Assembly: GCF_035222375.1 (NCBI RefSeq)
Contig: NC_085889.1
Location: forward strand, 2,790,001-2,854,000
Origin: Podospora pseudocomata
Lineage: Eukaryota; Ascomycota; Sordariomycetes; Sordariales; Podosporaceae
Direction of reading: 5' to 3'
Length of the DNA: 64,000 bases
Each line of letters starts with the position of its first letter. Within the stretch, counting starts at the first letter, position 1. The notes beneath the pieces were generated by a model. It worked only from the letters and a program-made list of their open reading frames with translations, was not told the origin of the DNA and did not search any database. This document shows positions 55,472-64,000 of this stretch, piece after piece. The position numbers and the translations under genes are program-made.

Positions 55472-55676
55472 AATAAAAGAATGTTGTAAGCATCATGTTA
55501 CGCGCAACCCCTCCCAGCTCGGACTTTAGAATCCGGGCACCTACCCACCCAATGTCTTGCTCGTCTTACTCGGCAGTTTGAAAGCTACCTACCCCGACCC
55601 ACCGGGTATATCAGCCCCCCGCCCTACCTCCTTCTTTCACCATCTCACTATTTCCCACCCATCCACCCAACCCAAA

Positions 55677-57184
55677 ATGTCATCCCCACCCCTCCCCCAC
55701 CTAGCCCTCATCGGAGCAGGCATAACCTCCCTCACACTCTCCATTCGCCTCTCGGCCCTCGCCATCCCCCACACAATCTACGAGCAATCCGCCTCCTTGA
55801 CTGAACTCGGCGCAGGTCTCGGCTTTGGTCCCAACGCCGTCCGGGCCTTGGAATACATCGATCCGAGACTAGTAGAGATATTCAACAAAACAGCCACCTT
55901 TGTCGGCACCCCCTCCCATCAAGGAAAAGAGTTGCTTGTTCAGGAGGGCAAGGGAGTTGACGAGAGGGTATGGATTGAGTTTCTTGATGGGACTAAACAG
56001 GGAGGAGGTGAAACGCTAGAGCCGGAGTTTGTGATTACCGCTGGGAATGGCAGGGGGCATGCGGCTGTTCATCGGGGGCAGTGGTTGGATGTTTTGGGGG
56101 GGCTGGCGGATAAGGAGAGGATAATGTTTGGGAAGAGGGTTGTTGATGTGGTATGTCTTGATGGGAAGATGAGGATTGTGTTTGCGGATGGGACAGAGGC
56201 GGGGGCGGATGGGGTGGTGGGGTGTGATGGGGTCAAGTCCAAGGTGAGAGAGGTGTTGATGGGGATGTTGGGGGAGGGGAGGGAGAGGGGTAAGTGTGGG
56301 TACAGTGGGAAGTATGCCTATCGGTGTTTGGTGCCGTGGGGGAAGGCGGTTGAGGCGGTGGGGGATGATAGGGCTGGAGTGTCGAGTTTGTGGGTATGGC
56401 TTTTTATGTTTTGGCATTGGTGATGCTGTGGAAAAGGCTGACGGATGAATAGATGGGCCTGAATAGGCATCTGCTGACGTTTCCGGTTCACAGACAGAGC
56501 GAACAGTTCTTGAACTTGGTGGCGTTTGTTACGGATGAAGATGGCAAGATGTGGCCTCAAGAGGGGCCAGCCAGCCTGACTCTGCCGGCTACAAAGGCGG
56601 ATGCACTGAGGGACTTTGAGCAGGCTGGGTTCAATGGCTCTGTGCGGCGGTTACTGGAGATGACGAAGGAAAGGATGGACAAGGTAAGCTAGCATTGGCA
56701 CAACATTGCATGCCCTGGTGAAAACTGACATCTTGGGCAGTGGGGATTGTATGATGTTGCTGATCGGCCGCTCTCCAAGTTTTATTTCGGCAGGATCATG
56801 GTCATTGGAGATGCTGCCCATGCATCGACACCTCACCATGGTTCTGGAGCAGGATTCTGCATGGAGGACATTGCCGTGTTAGGGGCACTATTCGAAGAAT
56901 CTATCGCCCATCAGTCATTGACGGTCGAGACTTTGGAAGATGTGTTCGCCGCTTTCGATTGTCAAAGGCGTGAGCGAGATCAGTGGCTTGTCAACAGTAG
57001 CCGAAGAGCAGCTGATCTTTACCAGTGGCGGATTCCAGACTTTCTGGAGCCGAACAGCTTTGAGAAAATGAAGGCGGACATTGAGCAAAGACAAGAGCAC
57101 TGCTGGGGGTTTGATGTAGAGGCAGCGGTCAGAGAAGCAAAGAAGCACATGAGTGAAAGGCTGACCCTTCACGCACAAAGTTAA
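55677..57184 (+). CDS. FAD-dependent monooxygenase 2 (salicylate hydroxylase-like)
   Basis: Three exons, 55677-56393, 56453-56683 and 56741-57184, with GT-AG introns of 59 and 57 nt; 463 aa. The N-terminus LALIGAGITSLTLSIRLSAL binds FAD. ELGAGLGFGPNAVRALE is the typical second strand of salicylate-hydroxylase relatives. AAVHRGQWLDVL and DGVVGCDGVKSKVR (DG motif) follow, then IMVIGDAAHASTPHHGSGAG contacts the flavin ribityl. Such enzymes decarboxylate-hydroxylate aromatic acids. Its 3' end faces that of the 2-hydroxyacid dehydrogenase, 45 bp away, so the transcripts probably overlap in their UTRs. Confidence 0.88.
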
Positions 57185-57229
57185 TATTCTACTCTAATAA
57201 CAGACTTGGAGCCGGACAAAAAGAATCTA

Positions 57230-58372
57230 TCAATACCCGTGCGTCTTGTTCATGACATTGATCAACGTCGGTTTCTGCCCGCTCAACCCCTCCAAGTTCC
57301 TCTCAACAACCGCCTGGATGCGCTGGAACAGATGGGGTGTCTGCCAGCTGACATGAGGCGTGATAAACAAATTGGGCGCGCTCCAAAGCGCGTGGCCGTC
57401 TGTAAGTGGCTCAGGGTCCGCCACATCGAGTGCCGCACCCCTGATCTTCCCTTCCTTCAAGGCTTCAATCAAATCATCCGTGTTGATATGCTGACCCCGG
57501 GCAATATTTGACACAAACGTCTTTTTCTTGGCCAAAATATCAAACTGTTCTTTGCTGATGATGTACTTGGTCGCGTCTGTCAGAGGCAGGCTGATGACCA
57601 GCAGATCAAGGCTCTGGGCGAGGAACTCGTTGATTGACTCCTTGGAGGAGCCGTGATACCATTTGGCCGGGATCAAACCGTCGGGGTCTCCGGTTCCGGG
57701 GACAACGTAGCTGTCATCCTTTCTTGCCTCGGGCGTGGCTTTTTCGCTGCGGGTATAGGCGTAGACTTCCATTCCGAGAGCCTGGCCTAGCCGCGCGCAG
57801 TGCCTGCCAATGGCACCGTACCCCAGGATTCCCATCCGTAGGCCGGGCGAGTCTTCAATGTGGAGGGATGGCTGACGGTTCCAGGTAGCCTTCTTTTGTT
57901 GCTCGGCGTAGCTGAGGAATTGGTGGTTTGCCATGAGCCAGGTGCCAATGACCCATTCTGCGATTTGGGGCCTGGAATCATTGTTAGTTCAGTCATTCCA
58001 AACGGTTCCACCCACCCTTCAACAAAACACGTACGCGTGGGTCCCATTGGCGGTGCAGAAGGTGACATTGGGGTTTTTGTAGAGGTCGTTGGTGATCCAC
58101 CTGTCGGCTCCGGCAGACATGAGCTGGACATATCTGACTTTGGGCAGCTTTTCGGCCGGGTGAGGCATGAACCCGACCAACAAAGTAACACCGTCGTACA
58201 CTTCATCCGGTAGGGGCTTTGGCATCATGGTCAACTCAGACGTGTGCCACCGAATCTCCAGCCCAGGGTATCGTTCCTGGAGCTGAGCGATCCATTTCTC
58301 GTCCCGTGGCGCTGGCACCTCAAAGAGGAGAACGTCTCCGGCTAGGGAGCTTGTGGGGGTAATGGTTACCAT
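57230..58372 (-). CDS. D-isomer-specific 2-hydroxyacid dehydrogenase
   Basis: Two exons, 58372-58035 and 57971-57230, with a 63-nt intron; 359 aa. The start chosen is MVTITPTSS; an earlier frame-open stretch lacks support. The NAD-binding Rossmann motif is MGILGYGAIGRHCAR (about residue 155). The catalytic Arg is in VSNIARGQHINTDDL, the Glu in DVADPEPL and the His in LFITPHVSWQTP. It should reduce or oxidise a 2-keto/2-hydroxy acid such as glyoxylate or hydroxypyruvate. It is a stand-alone gene. Confidence 0.9.
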
Positions 58373-58870
58373 CTTGGATATGATACTCGGTGTTGAAAGG
58401 CAAGAGACCAGAACAAGAGACAAGGCAAGAGAACTGATGGGGCAGACCTCCGTGAGGGGTGGCCAGTCTTCTTTTATAAGCCGAGGTCACACCTGAACAT
58501 AAACGGCTTAGAGTCCGAGAGGGCCGAGTGCGACAGTCTCCCCGTTGGTGATGTGTGAGTGCTTGGAGGTGCGGGGTCCGGACCGGCTACGGCGGAGCGC
58601 CAACGTCTTTCGGAGACATTTGTCGTATCTCCGTTGCCGTGATGACGCAAAGCGCCACGTTAAAAGCACAATATTCCCGGAGACGTTCACTAAACATGAA
58701 CCTGCAGCTCAAGTCCAAAAGGTATAACGATGGGAGTGAATTGATTACCAACCAGCAACTCCCCAACTCCCTCGGGTATCATTTCGCGCGGCTATGTCCA
58801 CCTAAATTAATCTCAACAATATGTACAGAAGCTCCATCGCACATTTCTCACCACCCTCCGAATCACCCCG
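58373..58870. other. Intergenic region
   Basis: 498 bp upstream of the dehydrogenase and downstream of the membrane-protein gene. No gene recognised. Confidence 0.5.
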
Positions 58871-59900
58871 TCATGGCCTGTTGCTCAGCTCGGTGTGCTG
58901 TTGACCCTGGGCTGGCAGCTCGATTCGATTCTCGTTGGTAAACGCCTCATGGACATGGGTGTTTGGAATATAGTGACGGTTATCCATCTCGATCTTTGGA
59001 CTGTAATAATCGGCTTCGACTGGATACTGTCCGGCATGGTGATATGCTCCTGGTGAAACGGCCTGCGTCGATGCACCGCTGTGAAGTGTGCCGCTGCCCT
59101 GACCTGGACTTCCAGCAATCGGCCCAACCGCCTCGGCATTTTGAGCCTGCGCGTTTGCACCTCCTCGCCGTCGACCGAGAAAGTACGCACCAATGGCAAT
59201 ACCAATGGCGAGAACAGCTGTTGCTCCGACTCCGATACCGATGCCAGCACTGGTGGACAGACCAGTTGGGCTGGCTCCCGCAGGTTGCTGGTTGGGGAAC
59301 TCATCTTTGGTTGTGCCACCAGCATCAGAGGTTGCTCCAGGCCCGTCGCTTGTTGCTGTGGTCGTCGACAGCCCGGGGCTGAGGAAAACCGTGGTTTCGG
59401 TCGGGAGCTTCGTGGTTGTCTCGGACGGCTGCTGAAAGTTGGATATTCCTTCTCCGCGTCTCGAAATGTTGAAGTAGTGGCTCATGGCGAGATTATTGCT
59501 TGTGCCCTCCTCGAAGATGATCAGCATGAACATGTTGGATACGTCCAGGTCCTTTGTCGTCGCGACAATCCACCGCCATCCCGTCATTTCCACGACACTG
59601 CCTGTGGACGCAGTTCTGTTAGCATGGCCATGACAGGTAAGCCAAGGTCAGGTAGGAGGTGCGCATACGGGTGACATGCTCCAACTGTCCCGTGGTCTCG
59701 GTTCCGTTCATCTGGAACAACGTCACGGAATAGGGCAAGCCCTTGGGAGGAGCGCTCCAGTGGAGATCAACCGTGGACAACTCAACATAAGTGGGGTTCT
59801 TGCTGAAGTCGCCCCTGGTTCCGAAGGCTGGCGGGGTGAAGAACTCCATCGCCGTTACGGCAGCGGGTAGAACCGCGCCCAGGATGGCAAGGAGCAACAT
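58871..59900 (-). CDS. Mid2-like single-pass membrane protein
   Basis: Two exons, 59900-59669 and 59601-58871, with a 67-nt intron; 320 aa. The acceptor CCACAG at 59602 is used because the earlier AACAG would break the frame. A signal peptide (MLLLAILGAVLPAAVTA) precedes an extracellular Ig-like or beta domain (FGTRGDFSKNPTY to TGWRWIVATTKDL and MSHYFNIS). A Ser/Thr-rich stalk follows, then one transmembrane helix with small residues (GIGIGVGATAVLAIGIAIGA), a basic stop GRRRGG and a disordered tail. This layout is that of fungal cell-wall sensor-like proteins and of many uncharacterised SP-STK-TM proteins. Function is unknown. Confidence 0.8.
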
Positions 59901-60800
59901 TGTATTGTCTGTCGTGACAGAGATGGGTGAAAGAGTCGCGTGGGGAAAGAAGAGGGAGGGGATCTCTCTCGCATAAGAGACTTTGGCGACGCCATGTGAC
60001 ACTGGGGCCACTCACCTGCCCCGGGGACTATGGTTGCATAGTGGGTTCGCTGATCTCCATCACATCACGATGTTGCTCGCGGTTACGTTGCCATTATATG
60101 AGGGTATTTAGGGAAGGCGTGTTTGAGCACTTGAACACGGCATTATCTGGAGCAGGGGGTGCTTTGCGGGAAACTCAGGGGTTGTCTGTTAGGGTCCCGC
60201 TTTGGAGGTTACACAGTGTTCGTCAGGGGTGGTTAGCGCAAGCGTTTGGCGCATTTGCCAGCGGGCCGGCACTGAATTTGCTTTCAGCGTCAAGGCGCAG
60301 GCCATATGTATATGGCTCCAGCGACCTCTAGTAATTGCTCCGTCCAGGCCTTGTGTTGACCCAGCCCCGCGGGTGCGGGAGAACCACTCGGTGCCGAGGG
60401 CCGATTTGCGGTTCCCAATCACAGACACAGAAACCTCGCCATACACTCAGTCCCGATGACCAGTAAGAGAATCAGCAGCTACTTGAAACACTTACTGTCC
60501 TTTGTTGACCTTTCTGTCATGCCAGTCTTGTCCAGGCTCCTTCTGGCACCCGCGGCTTGTCTGTATCATCATGGCAAGGCCAAACAAAAGTACCGGAAAG
60601 ACAAATAGAAGCATTCTACAAACCAGGCCTTGCCACACCAGACCTAACAATCACCACAAGCGGTCGTCTTGACGGCCCGTTCCTCGTTTGCAGGGTCGCC
60701 ACGTGCTTAGGTACCTACCACATCACAGCTTCGGTACCTACCACCTCACAGCTTCTAAGTTCATGATTTATGTTTGTCCTGGTAAGGTGCATCTTTGTCC
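59901..60800. other. Intergenic region
   Basis: 900 bp with no recognised gene. It includes the membrane-protein promoter and a 23-bp tandem duplication at 60710-60755. Confidence 0.5.
60710..60755. repeat. Tandem 23-bp duplication
   Basis: Two adjacent 23-bp units beginning GGTACCTACCAC differ at one base. Each starts with GGTACCTACC, and the first overlaps the palindrome TAGGTACCTA. Confidence 0.9.
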
Positions 60801-61244
60801 CTACTTTGATTCAACCCGGCGTCCAACCATCTCCCCCGGCGCCGCCTCAAACCTCTCGACACCCTCAGGTATCTCCACCACCGCGCTCATCGTGTAAATA
60901 TGTTTTGACCCTTTCCACTCCAAACCCTCAATCACCCCTCCCTTGACAGAAACAGTACCCCTGAGCGTCCCATCAGCTTCACGGATATGGTGGTAGATCC
61001 GGCACCCGCATTCCCTGCAAAAGTAACAGTCCATCGTTCTGCCTTCTTTGGTTGGGCGTGTCCACTTTGACAGTTTGGATTGCATCTCGGTCGGGATGGT
61101 GAACGAGGAAGAGGGGAAGATGGCTGAGGTGCCGAAGGCGGAGGAGGATTGCTTTTGGCATTCTAGGCAGTGGCAGTGGTAGAGATCCAGGAGGGGGCCT
61201 GTTATGGGGAAGGAGATGGAGGTGCATTGGCAGGATATTTGCAT
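60801..61244 (-). CDS. GFA/CENP-V-type zinc protein, short form
   Basis: One exon, 147 aa from ATG 61244, the usual length of a minimal GFA protein. Zinc cysteines are visible in ISCQCTSISFPI, YHCHCLECQKQSSSAFG and CYFCRECGCRIYHH. The frame is open far upstream (to 61538), but that part is microsatellite-encoded (Ser and Thr runs) and is better read as leader. There is no targeting signal from the chosen start. It is a distant paralogue of the gene at 40.9-41.7 kb. Confidence 0.82.
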   Translation of the reverse strand: MQISCQCTSISFPITGPLLDLYHCHCLECQKQSSSAFGTSAIFPSSSFTIPTEMQSKLSKWTRPTKEGRTMDCYFCRECGCRIYHHIREADGTLRGTVSVKGGVIEGLEWKGSKHIYTMSAVVEIPEGVERFEAAPGEMVGRRVESK

Positions 61245-61275
61245 TGTGGCGTGGATGGAGTGAGTGGGGTGGTGG

Positions 61276-61289
61276 GTTGTTGTTGTTGT

Positions 61290-61320
<31 letters not shown>
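61276..61320. repeat. (TTG)n-(GAT)n microsatellite
   Basis: A short TTG run followed by ten GAT units, about 40 bp upstream of the GFA-type start codon, probably in its 5' leader. Confidence 0.95.
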
Positions 61321-61321
<1 letters not shown>

Positions 61322-61918
61322 GGCGATGCAAGTGACTGCGAGAGGATGGGAGGGTGAAAAAGGAGGATGTTTGCGGGGTAATAGAGCGTTGATTAACATG
61401 GACTAGCAAGACGAAAGGGCGCGCCAAGCCCCGGGATGTGAAAGTTGTGCGGATTAGCTGTGGTGAGAGCTTCATGATGGCAGATATTTTGGTGTGCATA
61501 AATGAGGAAATAAATTGAGGTGCTGAAGATTTCTGCACTTGAGGCGAAGGGCTTCACAAATAAATCTCGTGACATAGGTATACAGGCCGCTTCGAGCTAC
61601 TAAATCAGGACAATATTCCGACCGAGACTAGGTCATCCCGCACCACCTTTGTACCTATTTGGTAGTTACTTAGAATCTTCAATCAGGTAGTACCCATACT
61701 CGGCAAACATAAAGCTTTGGCGACAGCGATGTCTTTTCTACCTAGGTTTTTCTAACAAAACCCCATCCACGTCTACCCTCCCCCTAAACCCCTGAATCTA
61801 GCCAACCGCATCACCACAAACACCCCGACCAAATCACAAATAACAAAAGAAAAGCTCCCTACTATCTCATCACCCACCGAATCCTACTCTTCCCAAAGAA
61901 CTCCCAACACAAACCCTT
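61321..61918. other. Intergenic region
   Basis: About 600 bp upstream of the short GFA gene, reaching the 3' end of the cysteine-rich gene. No gene recognised. Confidence 0.45.
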
Positions 61919-62263
61919 CTAATCACAAATAGCAGCAAGCCCATTGGCGAAGCACCTCTCATCAGCACAGCAGCAAGCCCCGCGCGCCTGGGGGACGCCG
62001 TCCTCATTGGTAGGGAAGATGCAGTTGGCGGGCGAGTTGCCGGCCGGGGTGATCACCGCGAGCTCGGTTTCACTGCCGACGCCTGTTTGGTTGGGTACCA
62101 GTGTCAGCTGAGTTAATGCAAGTGCATTGGGAAGAAACAAGAACTTACAAGCAAGGCTTCCGCCGGGGAGGATGTCGCTTCCGCAAAGGCGGGCGTTGGG
62201 GGGGCATTGCGCGCTGGTGAGGGCAGCGGCGGTGGCGAGGAGGAGGAGGGTGAACTTGTTCAT
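61919..62263 (-). CDS. Small cysteine-rich secreted protein
   Basis: Two exons, 62263-62149 and 62082-61919, giving 92 aa. A clear signal peptide (MNKFTLLLLATAAALTSA) leaves a mature protein of about 74 residues with nine cysteines, including a CCC run (RGACCCADERCF). The layout is like small effector or antimicrobial-type secreted proteins. The 66-nt intron has GTAAGT, a CTGAC branch and CAG; it is a multiple of three and free of stops, so retention would give a 114-aa protein. No family assigned. Confidence 0.75.
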   Translation of the reverse strand: MNKFTLLLLATAAALTSAQCPPNARLCGSDILPGGSLACKFLFLPNALALTQLTLVPNQTGVGSETELAVITPAGNSPANCIFPTNEDGVPQARGACCCADERCFANGLAAICD

Positions 62264-64000
62264 TTCCGTAGAGGGCTGGGTTTGGGATGTCGGTGAGGTG
62301 GTGAGGTGGTGTTGAATTGTTGTGTTATGGACAGGAGACTAAACTCAGGGGAGGGTGGTGTACTTATACTTTTGTTCTTTTCGTGGCATGAGTGAGGACG
62401 AGGTTGATGGCTCGAGTCCGAGGCTATGGAAGGTAAGGGAACAGATCCTTACCCCTTGTGGCTGTTGCATTGTTTTGCCATGATTGAAGGAATTCTCACC
62501 GAACTTGAAGTCAAAGGATTGGGTCATGCGTCTGCGATGAAGACTGTTGGGTTGGTCTTTAACGGGGATGACAACATATACTTTGGGGTCACAACATCGC
62601 ATTTGTGGTATTGCAAGGGTAGCCGGCAGCCCCGGAACCAGGCATCGGGCTTTGTTATAGTGACGATCACTGGCGATGGATTGTCTGTTTCAGGAAGAAT
62701 CGTGATGGAGGCATTGTCTTTGGAGGATTTCAAGCCTGTTGCCGGATGATGGATAGCTCTGTTGGCCATGCGTCCGAAACGATTTGGCCCCACCTATGAT
62801 CAAGCAAGAAGTGATAGATACAGCAATACTGCATGTTAGAAACACTGCTCAAAAGTTCGTAGCGCTGATCTTTTGTACCTACTCTAAAGGTGTGGACTGA
62901 TCAAGCCATTCCAACCTCTTTCCACACGAGGGAGAGACGGTTCAAACAGCAATCCCAGTTACTTAAGATTGAGAGTACCAGACAAGGACAGCTTGAAACC
63001 TCAATCCTCCATATCAGTTGTTTTACGTAAAAACTGTCGTTGAATTTTGTTGCCTGCCACGCATTAGAGTATATGACATGGATGTGGATCCGTCCCAACT
63101 TCAAACACAGGTCCCATGAAACCGGTAGCGAATGAGCCTCATTTTTGGTAGGTCAGGCTTCCTTCGGTGAGCTATGTTGGAGGCGCAGCAATGAGGGTAA
63201 GCTCTCGGATATAACCAAGCACTTCAGAAATCGCAGCAGGTTTTGGAAGCTGCATGGGCTTGAGATCACATGAGACTGATGAACCGGCTTCCCCGGACAT
63301 ACACTGAGGATGAAGCTATTCGATGAGATCATCGTGAGGCATCACGCTCGTAAATCGGACCGAGTGATACTTGGACATCGAAAAATGTCCAAACTAAAAG
63401 AGTTGGGGGGTGGGATCGATGAAAGATTCAAAACACAGCGTTAAAATAGGTCCTGAATTATGCCACCACGTAGAGAAATACAAGGATGGGAGTCATGGCT
63501 TGCCAGTCCGCTACCTTATGATGAGTAAACCAGATCATGTTCTTGGAAAGCACAGGAATCATCCCTATGTGACACATGCTGTCGGAGCACTACCTGACTC
63601 GTATGCCGATCGTCTATAGGTAATTGACAAAGGCCAATCGTTGATGAACAGCCAGACTCTCATTTCGAGAGAAATCCTATGCTGTTTCTGGAAGACATAC
63701 TGCCAAATTCCGAGGAAGATTTCTTCATTATTTCTACATTCACACCCCTAAGTCTTCCAATGAACCTGAATCATATAAGCGCTGACAAAAAAAATCGAAA
63801 ATAAAACGGGCTGTAGAAAATATAGGTACATCGGTACATCGAGCTTGTACTTTCAAGCTCTCAGGCAGAATGATGATGAAGCATAACTCTTTGTATATCT
63901 GGACATTTATTACTCCGATCTTCGAAGCCGAAATTGTCAGACAGAATAGGAGCTCATGGGAGCTGAAACTGACGTAACCAGTTCAGCTGGACATGGTACC
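62264..64000. other. Gene-poor right end
   Basis: About 1.7 kb with only short frames (for example 62426-62749 +, 63410-63619 +) lacking known domains. The last 600 bp look AT-richer. A small hairpin-capable repeat (GAGCTTG / CAAGCTC) lies near 63840-63860. No gene or element supported. Confidence 0.45.

Noticed and set aside
52540-58872. Secondary-metabolite cluster
   Set aside because: Monooxygenases are present but there is no PKS, NRPS, terpene synthase, transporter or cluster-type regulator.
1-64000. LTR retrotransposon or other virus-like element behind the retropepsin-fold genes
   Set aside because: No reverse transcriptase, integrase, capsid or flanking long repeats were seen near either gene.
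1-64000. tRNA, rRNA or CRISPR features
   Set aside because: No B-box-like tRNA sequence, rRNA segment or regularly spaced repeats were found by eye; a tRNAscan run would settle the tRNA question.

Overview
The window is nuclear DNA of a filamentous ascomycete, most likely a sordariomycete close to Sordariales. Supporting signs are short GT-AG introns (about 50-95 nt, often with a CTAAC/CTGAC branch site), single-gene transcription units on both strands, HET and NACHT-type incompatibility genes, and families confined to filamentous ascomycetes (DUF6594, 2EXR, WSC-domain secreted proteins). I found no rRNA, tRNA, CRISPR or intact transposon. All intron positions were read by eye from splice motifs and frame continuity, and no transcript data were available.

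Layout. 0-11 kb: a membrane-anchored HET protein (-), mitochondrial AIM24 (-) sharing a 470-bp promoter with a kinesin-10-like chromokinesin (+), the mitochondrial ABC exporter ATM1 (+) and a DHDPS-family aldolase (+). 11.5-19 kb: a decayed 2EXR-domain gene, an isochorismatase-family hydrolase, a secreted M14 carboxypeptidase and a broken NACHT-type NLR gene. 19.7-31 kb: MutY/MYH DNA glycosylase, a 1,047-aa HET protein, a 2-oxoglutarate/Fe(II) oxygenase, a decayed DUF6594 gene, a retropepsin-fold gene and a secreted candidate copper oxygenase (AA14-like) with a WSC domain. 31-45 kb: cystathionine gamma-synthase, an intact DUF6594 membrane protein, the trehalose-6-phosphate phosphatase TPS2, a mitochondrial GFA-type zinc protein, an O-methyltransferase with an apparent one-base frameshift, and a SET-domain protein carrying a signal peptide. 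45-64 kb: a BTB protein, a secreted lipocalin, a tandem retropepsin-fold protein, two FAD monooxygenases, a dual-specificity phosphatase, a D-2-hydroxyacid dehydrogenase, a Mid2-like single-pass membrane protein, a second GFA-type protein and a small cysteine-rich secreted protein.

How the genes relate. Conserved housekeeping genes (AIM24, kinesin, ATM1, MYH, CGS, TPS2) are interleaved with fast-evolving self/non-self or accessory genes (two HET proteins, the NLR relic, 2EXR, DUF6594, two retropepsin-fold genes). Three of those accessory loci are clearly decayed. There is no convincing secondary-metabolite cluster: no PKS, NRPS or terpene synthase is present. The most distinctive items are two GC-AG introns in essential genes, the secreted SET protein, the two retropepsin-fold genes with altered active-site triads, the AA14-like/WSC secreted protein, and several exact or near-exact short tandem duplications in an intron and in promoters.
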